The notes: generated by a model not told the origin, from the sequence alone. A stretch of DNA of 64,000 bases from Muribaculaceae bacterium (GCA_022509085.1 JAFLTW010000005.1:62001-126000), one strand, 5' to 3'. Numbered from the stretch's first letter, positions 54,669 to 63,367 are shown. Made by a program: numbers and translations.

Positions 54669-55277
54669 ATGTATAGACGATGGTTTAAGAGAGTGGTCGA
54701 CGTGACGGCGAGCGGCGGTGTGTTGCTCGTGCTCACGCTACCCCTGGCTGTTGTGACGCTATGGCTTCATTTCGCCAATAAGGGTGCCGGGGCGTTTTTC
54801 CGTCAGGAACGCCCGGGGCGCAATGGGCGGATCTTCAAGATCCTGAAGTTTAAGACGATGACCGATGAGCGCGATGCCGACGGCAATCTCCTCCCCGATG
54901 AGGTGCGTCTTACACGCGTGGGCCGCTTCGTGCGGTCGACGTCGATCGACGAGCTGCCCCAGCTCTGGAACGTGCTGAAGGGCGACATGTCGCTGATCGG
55001 GCCGCGGCCACTGTTGGTGCAGTACCTGCCGCTCTACTCGGCGGAGCAGGCGCGCCGCCACGAGGTGCGCCCCGGCATCACGGGTTGGGCGCAGTGTCAC
55101 GGGCGCAACGCGATCTCGTGGACGAAGAAGTTTGAGCTCGATGTCTGGTATGTCGACCATGTGTCGTTTCGTACGGACTGCCTGGTGGTGTGGACAACGC
55201 TGAAGAAGGTGCTGTCGCGCTCGGACATCTCGTCGGCGACGAGCGCGACGATGGAGGCCTTCGACGGCACGAACTGA
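54669..55277 (+). CDS. Undecaprenyl-phosphate sugar-1-phosphate transferase (priming)
   Basis: The 202-residue protein is the short form of the bacterial sugar transferase family. A membrane helix at about 11-33 is followed by FFRQERPGRNGRIFKILKFK, with the basic cluster, then RFVRSTSIDELPQLWNVLKG and GPRPLLVQYLPLYS, RRHEVRPGITGWAQCHGRN. It transfers a sugar-1-phosphate to undecaprenyl phosphate, the first step of repeat-unit assembly. It is GC-rich like the chromosome, not AT-rich like the polysaccharide locus, and lies between two type A copies. Confidence 0.92.
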   Translation: MYRRWFKRVVDVTASGGVLLVLTLPLAVVTLWLHFANKGAGAFFRQERPGRNGRIFKILKFKTMTDERDADGNLLPDEVRLTRVGRFVRSTSIDELPQLWNVLKGDMSLIGPRPLLVQYLPLYSAEQARRHEVRPGITGWAQCHGRNAISWTKKFELDVWYVDHVSFRTDCLVVWTTLKKVLSRSDISSATSATMEAFDGTN

Positions 55278-55301
55278 CGCTCGCGGAGCCTCGCGCACAG
55301 A

Positions 55302-55459
55302 TTGAGAATCGCAGAACCTTTTTATCGCAGAACTTACTGTCGCTGCGCCTGTTAGCTCGGAGAGCTTTTCCTGTGGTTATCCCCACCATGTGGGAGCGAA
55401 GCGACCTTGGTGGGGTGGTTGGAGCGTAAGCAGACTTGCTCGGAGAGCATGTCTATGAG
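55302..55459 (+). repeat. Type C leader plus type A element, copy 9
   Basis: The type C part is GAATCGCAGAACCTTTTT then ATCGCAGAACT. The type A part is complete, ending GCTC-GGA-GAGC and ATGTCTATGAG. A short type D unit follows at 55473-55530. With these, the 342 bp gap before the Rpn gene is explained apart from its promoter. Confidence 0.85.
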
Positions 55460-55568
55460 TGGCACGAAATAAGGGAAGAGCCGCGACGCGGCTCAAGATA
55501 TTCAGCCCCAGACAAGTAGTCGCGGAGCCCACATATTAAGGGTATAATGATCTAACGGGATTCCAAAT

Positions 55569-55599
55569 TTTGTTTTTTATCACTATTATATTATTTTTG
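55569..55599 (+). promoter_or_regulatory. Candidate promoter of the Rpn gene
   Basis: TTTG at 55569-55572, a 19 bp spacer and TATTTTTG at 55592-55599 fit the Bacteroidales consensus. The start codon at 55620 is 20 bases further on. Confidence 0.6.
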
Positions 55600-55619
55600 C
55601 AATATTAATTCTTTCTGCT

Positions 55620-56468
55620 ATGTCTATATATATAGATCCATTTAGTGATATAGGTTTCAAAGCCATTTTTGGAAGAGAAGGGCAATCTGAAGAAATTCTT
55701 CGTGAATTTCTGAATGAAGTGTTTCGTGGACAACCAATGTTTGACGAAATAAAATCCGTTACTTTCATTAATGCCGAGCGAACTAAAGATAGAGAAGATA
55801 GTAAAACTATTATCCACGATATTCTATGTACCACCGATTCAGGGCAACGGTTTATTGTAGAAATGCAAAAAATCGAACAAGAACGATTCTTACTTCGAGC
55901 AATCTATTATGTTGGACGAGGAATAGCTGATCAAGCTAAACGTTTACCGGGAGAAAAACCTTGGACCTATGATTTGCTTCCCGTTGCGGGAGTATTCGTA
56001 ACGACCTTCCCTATTACGGGTCTACCCAATAAACTCCTTCTTCATGTTGGTCTTACAGACTTAGATACCGGAGAAATGGTTGCTAAGCATATACGTTTTG
56101 CTTTCATCCAGACACCGTTTTTTAACAAATCCGAAGATGAGTGTATTACAAAATTTGAAAAAATCATTTATACGCTAAAAAATATGGCTACCTTGATTGC
56201 AATACCTTTCCAAGAATCAAAAGACGATATTTTCGCAAGAATGGAAGAAGCAGCGAAATATGCCTCTCTCTCTCCAGAAGAAAAAGCCATTTATGATTAC
56301 GAATTAAAGCTTGCACGCGATAAAGAATCCCAGCTCCAAACGGCTCATGATAAAGGCCGAAAAGAATCATCATTAGAAATTGCTAAAAATCTGAAGGAAG
56401 CAGGCGTTGATCCAAATATTATCGCTTCAGCAACTAACCTTAGCTTAAAGGATATCGCAACTCTCTGA
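55620..56468 (+). CDS. Rpn-family recombination-promoting nuclease / putative transposase
   Basis: This 282-residue protein has the PD-(D/E)XK nuclease layout of the Rpn family: DPFSDIGFKAIFGRE at the start, then HDILCTTDSGQRFIVEMQ with Asp67, Glu81 and Gln83 as the catalytic D-(E-x-Q) set. A helical second half ends in KGRKESSLEIAKNLKEAGVD. E. coli Rpn proteins stimulate RecA-independent recombination. It is AT-rich and is enclosed by type A elements in opposite orientation (55351-55459 and 56627-56735). Confidence 0.88.
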   Translation: MSIYIDPFSDIGFKAIFGREGQSEEILREFLNEVFRGQPMFDEIKSVTFINAERTKDREDSKTIIHDILCTTDSGQRFIVEMQKIEQERFLLRAIYYVGRGIADQAKRLPGEKPWTYDLLPVAGVFVTTFPITGLPNKLLLHVGLTDLDTGEMVAKHIRFAFIQTPFFNKSEDECITKFEKIIYTLKNMATLIAIPFQESKDDIFARMEEAAKYASLSPEEKAIYDYELKLARDKESQLQTAHDKGRKESSLEIAKNLKEAGVDPNIIASATNLSLKDIATL

Positions 56469-56600
56469 TGCCTCGCGCAGGTGGAGATGCCTCGCGCGGG
56501 GAAAGAGCCTCGCGATATGTGGGAGACGAACTGGAGTTCGCGCGAGGCACGCAGAACTCGCTGCTACGCAGCGGTTTACGCAGAACTGGCAGAATAACGC
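56466..56600 (-). repeat. Type B modules after the Rpn gene
   Basis: It has GCCTCGCGC boxes, the palindrome CGAACTGGAGTTCG, GCGCGAGGC, the hairpin CGCTGC-TAC-GCAGCG and GCAGAACT motifs. It begins at the Rpn stop codon, so the gene's 3' end directly abuts the repeat. Confidence 0.75.
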
Positions 56601-56626
56601 ATAAAACTCCTGGGTCCGATGTACTT

Positions 56627-56735
56627 CATAGACATGCTCTCCGAGCAAGCCTGCATAGGTCTGAACTGCCCCACCAAGGTCGCTTCGCTCCCACATGGTG
56701 GGGATAACCATAGGGGAAGCTCTCCGAGCTAACTA
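56627..56735 (-). repeat. Type A element, copy 10 (reverse)
   Basis: Full-length reverse copy: GCTC-TCC-GAGC, the central CCCCACC/GGTGGGG hairpin, then AGCTC-TCC-GAGCT. It forms an inverted pair with copy 9 around the Rpn gene. Confidence 0.85.
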
Positions 56736-56748
56736 CCACAGCAGCAAA

Positions 56749-56780
56749 GGGTTAACCATAGGGGAAGCTCTCCGAGCTAT
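56749..56780 (-). repeat. Type A element, copy 11 (fragment)
   Basis: Only the 5' small hairpin and the adjacent GGTTAACCATAGG are left, directly after the full copy 10. The remaining sequence to 57131 has GTTCTGCGATT repeats at 56930-56960, two GTCAACC motifs and no gene I can support. Confidence 0.75.
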
Positions 56781-57131
56781 TTCCCAATTCTGGACATCGA
56801 GGACTCAACATCATCGCGCACAACTGGCAGAACAACACGGAGGCACCTCGTCAACTTATGTCAGGTTTAACACCTAAAAACCGTCAACCCAAATCAGGAA
56901 AACACAGGGGTTAAATGAGTTCTGCGATTCCCCGGGTTCTGCGATTGATTATCAGACAAAAAGAGTTGCCTAATCGCGCCTTACTGGTAGAATCACGCTG
57001 ACATTATTTTTAACTTACACTGTCAACCTAATTAGGGAAAGACACGATGTCTTTTCGTGTTGGGACTTTGACAGGAAGATTGCCTCAATATAAGGGAATG
57101 TTTCTCAGGTAGATTATTCGACAGGAATCCG

Positions 57132-58103
57132 ATGAAAAATAACATACTAATTACATCCGCCGGGAAAAGGGCGGAACTATTACTTGAGTTTAAAAGGGAA
57201 CTGTCTGCAATTTTCCCCGAGGGGAAAGTATTCGCCGTCGATCTTAATCCTTTTTTATCGCCGGCATGTCATTTGGCTGACCAAGCTTTTCCAGTGACTC
57301 GAGTAACCGATCCACAATATATCGACCAACTTAAAGAATTATGCCAAAAACATGATATCGGCATTATAGTCCCGACAATAGATACTGAACTTAAAGTGTT
57401 GTCAAGAAACCGGAATGAATTCTCCGATAACGGGACCGAGATCATGGTGCCCGACGAAGATTTCATCAACACATGCAGGGATAAACGCATCACAAAAAAA
57501 TTCTTTGAGGTGCATGGCATCAGAACACCAAAAGAGATAAACAAACACAATCCTACATACCCTCTATTTGCAAAACCCTTTGATGGCTCACTGAGCACTA
57601 ACATTCACATCATTAAAGAGCCATCAGAACTTACACAAAAGATACTGGAAGATGAAAAACTTATTTTCATGGAGTATGTAGATCCTGCGGAATATAAAGA
57701 GTTTACTGTAGATTTATATTACGGGAAAGACAACCTCCTTAAGTGTATCGTGCCAAGAGAAAGGGTTCAGGTGAGGAGCGGTGAAGTGAATAAGGCAATC
57801 GCTCAAAAGAATTATATAATCGAATACCTACACGAAAGAGTCAACCACCTTCCCGGTGTGAGAGGCTGCATCTGTATGCAGTTGTTTTATCGGCAAGAAG
57901 ACAATGATATCATCGGAATTGAAATCAATCCGAGATTTGGAGGCGGATATCCCCTTTCATATTATGCCGGTGCCAATTTCCCCAAAATGATTATAGAGGA
58001 ATACCTAATAGGAAAGACTTGTGACTATATGGATAACTGGGAGGATGGAACAGTAATGTTGAGATATGACTCACAAGTCATCACCAAATTGGATAAGAGA
58101 TAA
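57132..58103 (+). CDS. ATP-grasp enzyme, carbamoyl-phosphate-synthase-like type
   Basis: A 323-residue ATP-grasp protein with an N-terminal Rossmann-like domain (NILITSAGKRAELLLEFKRE, IIVPTIDTELKVLSRNRNEF), the ATP-binding region (PLFAKPFDGSLSTNIHII, then LIFMEYVDPAEYKEFTVDLY) and the metal site GIEINPRFGGGYPLSYYAG. It is unlike the sugar-transfer-associated ATP-grasps in this window and resembles amino-acid or peptide ligases. Its substrate is unknown. The gene ends ahead of a double hairpin and converges on nifJ. Confidence 0.82.
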   Translation: MKNNILITSAGKRAELLLEFKRELSAIFPEGKVFAVDLNPFLSPACHLADQAFPVTRVTDPQYIDQLKELCQKHDIGIIVPTIDTELKVLSRNRNEFSDNGTEIMVPDEDFINTCRDKRITKKFFEVHGIRTPKEINKHNPTYPLFAKPFDGSLSTNIHIIKEPSELTQKILEDEKLIFMEYVDPAEYKEFTVDLYYGKDNLLKCIVPRERVQVRSGEVNKAIAQKNYIIEYLHERVNHLPGVRGCICMQLFYRQEDNDIIGIEINPRFGGGYPLSYYAGANFPKMIIEEYLIGKTCDYMDNWEDGTVMLRYDSQVITKLDKR

Positions 58104-58139
58104 ACTTACTTTTTGAGGATTTCTCCTCACCACAAATAC

Positions 58140-58174
58140 AGCGAGGGCTGCTCCCGGACGGGAGCAGCCCTCGC
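58140..58174 (+). terminator. Strong hairpin between convergent genes
   Basis: AGCGAGGGCTGCTCCC and GGGAGCAGCCCTCGCT form a perfect 16 bp stem with a three-base loop (GGA/CGG type). No T-run follows on the plus strand. It likely ends or stabilises transcripts of the ATP-grasp gene. Confidence 0.7.
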
Positions 58175-58183
58175 TGCGTATAG

Positions 58184-58213
58184 GAGCGGCGGCTTCACTT
58201 GAAGCCGCCGCTC
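58184..58213 (-). terminator. Second hairpin between convergent genes
   Basis: GAGCGGCGGCTTCA and TGAAGCCGCCGCTC are perfect arms around a CT centre. It lies 27 bases after the nifJ stop codon on the minus strand, so it probably serves nifJ. Confidence 0.7.
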
Positions 58214-58240
58214 GATAGGGGGTTTTCCTCAGGGGAATTT

Positions 58241-61200
58241 TCAGTCTTTATTCTGGGCTTTGAGCTCGGAGACCTCGGGATCCTCGCCCTGCCACTGCTG
58301 GGCGGCGAGACGGCGATAGCTGTTGTAGCGCCAGCGGGCGTTGGCCTTGGCTGCGTCGAAGAGCTCCTGGGCCTCATTGGGATACATCTTCTTGACGGAT
58401 GCAAACCTCACCTCGCCCATAAGGAAGCTGTCAAACTTGCTCCAGTCGGGATCCTTGCTGTCGAGCGTGAAGGGGTTCTTGCCCTCCTCCTCGAGTGCGG
58501 GATTGTAGCGCCAGAGATGCCAGTAGCCGCATTCGACGGCCTCCTTCTCCTCACGCTGGCTCTTGCCCATACCGGCCTTCAGACCATGGTTGATACACGG
58601 CGAGTAGGCGATGATGAGCGACGGGCCGTCGTAAGCCTCAGCCTCGCGGAAGGCCTTGAGCGTCTGGGCCTGGTCGGCACCCATGGCCACCTGGGCAACG
58701 TAGACATATCCGTAGGTGGTGGCAATCAGACCAAGGTCTTTCTTGCGGATGCGCTTGCCGGCGGCGGCAAACTTCGCGATGGCGCCGATCGGCGTGGACT
58801 TCGACGACTGGCCACCCGTGTTGGAGTAGACCTCAGTGTCGAGCACGAGGATGTTGACATTCTTGCCGGAGGCGATGACATGGTCGAGACCGCCGAAACC
58901 GATATCGTAGCTGGCGCCGTCGCCACCGATAATCCACTGTGAGCGCTTGGTGAGGTAATGCTTCAGCGGACCTACCTGGGCGCATACGCCGCAGTTGGCG
59001 GCATTTGCGGCGGCAGCCTCTGCCCACTTCTCGCCGGCCTCGCGACTGCGTTCGGCGTCGTCGCGGAGGTCTAGCCACTGCTGAGCGGCCTCGCGCACGC
59101 CTTCGGGCATGTCGCTATCCACCGTCTTCTCCGCGAGATCAACGAGGCGCGCACGCATCTTCTCGTAGGCAATCTGCATACCGAGACCGAACTCGCAGAA
59201 ATCCTCGAAGAGGGAGTTGGCCCAAGCGGGACCATGGCCCTTCTCGTCGGTGCAATAGGGAGTGGAGGGCACGGAGCCGGAATAGATGGAGGAGCAGCCC
59301 GTGGCGTTGGCGATAATCTGGCGGTCGCCGAAGAGCTGCGTCATGAGCTTGACGTAAGGCGTCTCGCCACAGCCGGAGCATGCGCCGGAGAACTCGAAGA
59401 GCGGAGTGGCATACTGCGAGTTCTTCACGTTGGAAGCGACGTCGACAAGGCGAGCCTTGGAGGAAACGTTGGCCACACACCAGTCCCAGTTCTTCTGGTC
59501 CCAAAGCTGGCCCTGCTCGGGCTTCATGGCGAGAGCCTTATGCTGCACGAGCTCGCCGGCCTCGTTCTTGACCTTCTTGCCGGGGCAGACATCCACACAG
59601 TTGCCGCAGCCGAGACAGTCGAGCACATCGACCTGCATGCGGAACCGCATGTCAGGGAACATCTTGGGAGGCACGGCTGCCAGAGTGGCATCCTCGCCGA
59701 AGGGAGCACCGGCCAGCTCCTCCTTCGTCATGACGAAGGGACGGATGCAGGCGTGGGGGCAGACGTAGGCGCACTGGTTGCACTGGATACAGTTGTCCTT
59801 GTCCCATTCGGGCACGAAGGCAGCCACACCGCGCTTCTCATAGGCTGCTGTGCCCTGCGGCCATGTGCCGTCGACATAGTCGACAAACGCGCTTACGGGG
59901 AGCGAGTCGCCATCCTGGGCGTTGATGGGGCGCACCACCTTCTCGATAAACTCCGGAGCGGGAGAGAGAGCGGGACGCTCGCCGGCCAGGGAGGCCCAGG
60001 CGGGGTCGACCTCGAGCTTATGGTATTCGCCGCCGCGGTCGACGGCAGCATAGTTCATTTTCACGATGTTCTCGCCCTTCTTGCCGTAGCTCTTCTGGAT
60101 GAACTTCTTCATCTGCTCGACGGCGAGGTCGACGGGAATCACCTCCGTGATGCGGAAGAAGGCGCTCTGAAGGATGGTGTTTGTGCGGTTGCCAAGGCCA
60201 ATCTCCTGAGCAATCCTCGTGGCGTTGATATAATAGAGGTTGATATCGTTTTCGGCCAGATATTTCTTCACGTGGTCGGGAAGATTGCGGCGGAGTTCCT
60301 CCTCGTTCCAAATGGTGTTGAGCAGGAGCGTGCCACCCTTGACGAGACCCTTGGTGACGTCGTACATATTCAGGTAAGCCTGGACGTGGCAAGCCACGAA
60401 GTCGGGGGTATTCACCAGATATGTGGAGCGGATGGGGGTGTCGCCGAAGCGGAGGTGGGAGCAGGTGAAGCCGCCTGACTTCTTGGAGTCGTAGCTGAAG
60501 TAGGCCTGGCAATACTTGTCGGTGTTGTCGCCGATAATCTTCACGGAGTTTTTGTTGGCGCCCACCGTACCGTCGGAACCGAGGCCGTAGAACTTGGCGG
60601 CGAAGGTGCCTTTCGTGCCGAGATGGAGCTCGGGCAGCTGCGGCAGGGAGAGGAAAGTGACATCGTCTTCTATGCCCACGGTAAAGCCGTTTTTGGGCTG
60701 GGGAAGAGCGAGGTTTTCATATACGGCCAGGATTTGGGCCGGGGTGGTATCCTTAGAGCTGAGACCATAGCGGCCGCCCACCACGAGAGGAGCTCCCTCA
60801 ACGCCGAAGAAGCAGTCTTTCACGTCGAGATAGAGGGGCTCGCCGAGGGCACCGGGTTCCTTGGTGCGGTCGAGCACGGCCACCTTCCTTGCCGACTTGG
60901 GCACGGCGGCGAGGAAATGGCGGGCAGAGAAAGGGCGGTAGAGGTGGACAGCCACCAGACCTACCTTCTCACCCTTGGCGCGGAGGTAGTCTACAGTCTC
61001 CTTGATGGCCTCCGTAACGGAGCCCATGGCGATGATGACACGGTCGGCCTCGGGGTCGCCGTAATAGTCGAAGAGACCGTAGGAGCGGCCAGTAATCTTC
61101 GAGATTTCCTTCATATATTCCTCAACCACGGCAGGCACGGCCTCATAGTATTTATTGGAGGCCTCGCGATGCTGGAAGAAAGCGTCGGGGTTCTCGGCCA

Positions 61201-61858
61201 TACCGCGGGCCACGGGGGCGTCGGGGTTGAGGGCACGGCGGCGGAAGTCGGCGAGGGCCTCCTTGTCGAGAAGCGGCAGGAGGTCTTCGGCCTGCATCTC
61301 CTCCACCTTCTGAATTTCGTGGGAAGTGCGGAAGCCGTCGAAGAAATTGACGAACGGCACGCGGCTGCGGATAGCGGAGAGGTGGGCCACACCGGCGAGG
61401 TCCATTACCTCCTGCACGGAGCCTTCGGCCAGCATGGCGAAGCCGGTCTGGCGGCAGGCCATCACGTCCTGATGGTCGCCGAAGATGGAAAGGGCGTGGG
61501 AAGCGATGGTACGGGCCGAGACATGGAAGACACACGGCAGGAGTTCGCCGGCAATCTTATACATGTTGGGGATCATGAGGAGAAGGCCCTGGGAGGCGGT
61601 GTAGGTAGTGGTGAGGGCACCTGCCTGGAGGGAGCCGTGGACAGCGCCTGCGGCGCCTGCCTCGCTCTGCATCTCCTGGACAGTGACGGTCTCGCCAAAA
61701 ATGTTTTTCTTACCGGCGGCGCTCCAGTCGTCGACATATTCAGCCATCGTAGACGAAGGAGTGATGGGGTAGATCGCGGCCACTTCAGTAAACATATAAC
61801 TGATGTGGGCGGCAGCATGATTGCCGTCGCAGGTTAGAAATTTCTTTGACTTGCTCAT
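58241..61858 (-). CDS. nifJ: Pyruvate:ferredoxin (flavodoxin) oxidoreductase
   Basis: The 1205-residue single-chain enzyme oxidatively decarboxylates pyruvate to acetyl-CoA with ferredoxin as acceptor. It has the N-terminal pyrimidine-binding domain (TEVAAIYPITPSSTMAEYVD), two 4Fe-4S motifs (CIQCNQCAYVCPHAC at about 688 and CLGCGNCVDVCPG at about 749), and the TPP site GDGASYDIGFGGLDH at about 977 with NTGGQSSKSTP. Extra Cys residues (SGACSGCGETP) form the third cluster site. It is complete with its own promoter upstream, an energy gene typical of anaerobes. Confidence 0.97.
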   Translation of the reverse strand: MSKSKKFLTCDGNHAAAHISYMFTEVAAIYPITPSSTMAEYVDDWSAAGKKNIFGETVTVQEMQSEAGAAGAVHGSLQAGALTTTYTASQGLLLMIPNMYKIAGELLPCVFHVSARTIASHALSIFGDHQDVMACRQTGFAMLAEGSVQEVMDLAGVAHLSAIRSRVPFVNFFDGFRTSHEIQKVEEMQAEDLLPLLDKEALADFRRRALNPDAPVARGMAENPDAFFQHREASNKYYEAVPAVVEEYMKEISKITGRSYGLFDYYGDPEADRVIIAMGSVTEAIKETVDYLRAKGEKVGLVAVHLYRPFSARHFLAAVPKSARKVAVLDRTKEPGALGEPLYLDVKDCFFGVEGAPLVVGGRYGLSSKDTTPAQILAVYENLALPQPKNGFTVGIEDDVTFLSLPQLPELHLGTKGTFAAKFYGLGSDGTVGANKNSVKIIGDNTDKYCQAYFSYDSKKSGGFTCSHLRFGDTPIRSTYLVNTPDFVACHVQAYLNMYDVTKGLVKGGTLLLNTIWNEEELRRNLPDHVKKYLAENDINLYYINATRIAQEIGLGNRTNTILQSAFFRITEVIPVDLAVEQMKKFIQKSYGKKGENIVKMNYAAVDRGGEYHKLEVDPAWASLAGERPALSPAPEFIEKVVRPINAQDGDSLPVSAFVDYVDGTWPQGTAAYEKRGVAAFVPEWDKDNCIQCNQCAYVCPHACIRPFVMTKEELAGAPFGEDATLAAVPPKMFPDMRFRMQVDVLDCLGCGNCVDVCPGKKVKNEAGELVQHKALAMKPEQGQLWDQKNWDWCVANVSSKARLVDVASNVKNSQYATPLFEFSGACSGCGETPYVKLMTQLFGDRQIIANATGCSSIYSGSVPSTPYCTDEKGHGPAWANSLFEDFCEFGLGMQIAYEKMRARLVDLAEKTVDSDMPEGVREAAQQWLDLRDDAERSREAGEKWAEAAAANAANCGVCAQVGPLKHYLTKRSQWIIGGDGASYDIGFGGLDHVIASGKNVNILVLDTEVYSNTGGQSSKSTPIGAIAKFAAAGKRIRKKDLGLIATTYGYVYVAQVAMGADQAQTLKAFREAEAYDGPSLIIAYSPCINHGLKAGMGKSQREEKEAVECGYWHLWRYNPALEEEGKNPFTLDSKDPDWSKFDSFLMGEVRFASVKKMYPNEAQELFDAAKANARWRYNSYRRLAAQQWQGEDPEVSELKAQNKD

Positions 61859-61887
61859 AGTGAATTATGTTACCTTAAGAATTTTTG

Positions 61888-61919
61888 CAAAATTAATAAA
61901 AAAACCGCTCATAAGCAAA
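61888..61919 (-). promoter_or_regulatory. Bacteroidales promoter of nifJ
   Basis: On the minus strand TTTG (61919-61916), a 20 bp spacer and TAATTTTG (61895-61888) match the consensus exactly. The nifJ start codon is 29 bases downstream of the -7 box. Confidence 0.82.
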
Positions 61920-61967
61920 CGGAGCGCCCTATTTGAGCGCCCCATCGGAGACCCTTATCCGGGGCCT

Positions 61968-63302
61968 CTATTCGAGAGGGGTAAAGAGGCGGCGCGATCC
62001 CTTGACGCGCGCCGAGCGGGCCACGGCAAGAAGCTCAGGGAGCAGAGACGTGGGGACGGCGAAAAGCGAGTAATGGTCGAAGACATCTATGCGGCCTATA
62101 TCGGAGCCCGGGATGCCGCACTCCTTGGTAAGGAAGCCCAGGATATCGCCCTTGGAGAGTTTCTCCTTGCGGCCCGCATTAATTGCAACCGTAGTGAGAC
62201 CGGAGGCAAGGCTGGCCTCCGCCTCGGAACCGAGATGGAGCTCGCGGTCGAAATCCGTGAACTCGCGCACATCCTCGTCGGGACCGACAAGCACGTAGAC
62301 ATCGCCCTCCTCCTCCACACGGGCCGTTCGCCCGTTGCGGTGGGTGTAGGCCTCCGGAGAGAGAGCCTGGTGATAGTGGATCACATTGCGCACCGACTCG
62401 ATGTCGAGGCCGCGCGCCGCCAGGTCGGTGGCCACCAGCACGGGGTCGGAGCCGTTGTTGAAGCGCACCACGGCCTGCTCACGCTGCCGCTGGTCGAGCG
62501 CCCCATGATAGAGCACGCAGGAGACACCCCTCCCCTTCAGAAACTCGGCCACTCGCTCCGCGCTCTCCCGATGGTTGACGAAGACAATCGACTTCTCCGG
62601 CCGGGGGCCTGAAGTGATTGTCTTAAGCAACTGAAGGAGCGACTCCAACTTGTCGCGGCCCGGCACCTCCACCTTCGAGACACGCAGGCGGTGCCGCAGC
62701 CGCCGGTTTTTCTCCAGGAAATTGACCTCAATGGGGTTGTTGAGCCTCAGGAACTCCGGGAGCACGTCGGCCGACGTAGCCGACGTGAGGATATTGCGGC
62801 TCACATTCTTGAGGCGCCCGAGAATCTTCTTAAGCTCATCTTCAAAACCCAGCTCGAGCGTCTTGTCGAACTCATCGAGCACCAGGATGCGCACCGGCAG
62901 AAGGTCGACATTGCGGCGGTTGAGATGGTCGAGCAGTCGACCCGGGGTAGCCACGATGATGTCTGGCGTGACGCGGAGAGAATTTACCTCATCCTCCACC
63001 TTATGGCCTCCATAGAGAGCCGTAACCTTATATCCCGCGGCCACCGTATTGAACACGCCCGCAATCTGGATCACCAGTTCGCGGGAGGGCGCGATGACCA
63101 CACACTGCACCCTACCCGAGGGAGGATTGAGCATCTTCAGGACGGGGAGAATAAAGGCAAGCGTCTTGCCGGAACCCGTTGGGGACAGAAGGATGATGTC
63201 GCGTTTCTCTGACGAGGCGTCGAGCATGCGCCGCTGCATGGGATTGAGTTCGGCGATGCCCAGCTTTGACGACAGAACGGGGAGGAATTCTTTTTCGCGC
63301 AT
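61968..63302 (-). CDS. DEAD-box-type ATP-dependent RNA helicase
   Basis: I chose the ATG at 63302, giving 444 residues, because the in-frame upstream extension is low-complexity and lies in a non-coding spacer. The helicase motifs are SPTGSGKT at 40-47 (Walker A), APSRELVIQ, DEFD at 143-146 instead of DEAD, TSAT, and HRNGRTAR (motif VI). The C-terminal 70 residues contain a DbpA-like RNA-binding domain (GDILGFLTKECGIPGSDIGRI, then FDHYSLFAVP). It is likely a ribosome-assembly helicase of the DbpA type. Transcribed in the same direction as recG upstream. Confidence 0.9.
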   Translation of the reverse strand: MREKEFLPVLSSKLGIAELNPMQRRMLDASSEKRDIILLSPTGSGKTLAFILPVLKMLNPPSGRVQCVVIAPSRELVIQIAGVFNTVAAGYKVTALYGGHKVEDEVNSLRVTPDIIVATPGRLLDHLNRRNVDLLPVRILVLDEFDKTLELGFEDELKKILGRLKNVSRNILTSATSADVLPEFLRLNNPIEVNFLEKNRRLRHRLRVSKVEVPGRDKLESLLQLLKTITSGPRPEKSIVFVNHRESAERVAEFLKGRGVSCVLYHGALDQRQREQAVVRFNNGSDPVLVATDLAARGLDIESVRNVIHYHQALSPEAYTHRNGRTARVEEEGDVYVLVGPDEDVREFTDFDRELHLGSEAEASLASGLTTVAINAGRKEKLSKGDILGFLTKECGIPGSDIGRIDVFDHYSLFAVPTSLLPELLAVARSARVKGSRRLFTPLE

Positions 63303-63367
63303 GGTTGGGGGGTATAAAGGTAAAAAGAGTATAAAGGTAAAAAAGGTAAAAGATAAAGGGTGAGGCC

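Noticed and set aside
12562..56780. Type A elements as ends of a complete insertion sequence
   Set aside because: No transposase gene is present in the window, and no target-site duplication is evident by eye around the copies.
53990..57000. A possible CRISPR array, from the repeated short motifs
   Set aside because: The repeats differ in length and spacing, are palindromic, lie in both orientations and have no cas gene nearby.
59234..61837. Two open frames of more than 400 codons on the plus strand opposite nifJ
   Set aside because: nifJ is intact with all cofactor motifs; the opposite frames have no family pattern and mirror its codon third-position bias.
62877..62890. Helicase motif DEFD instead of DEAD as evidence of a defective enzyme
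   Set aside because: The acidic pair that binds magnesium is kept, the other motifs are intact, and DExD variation is common.
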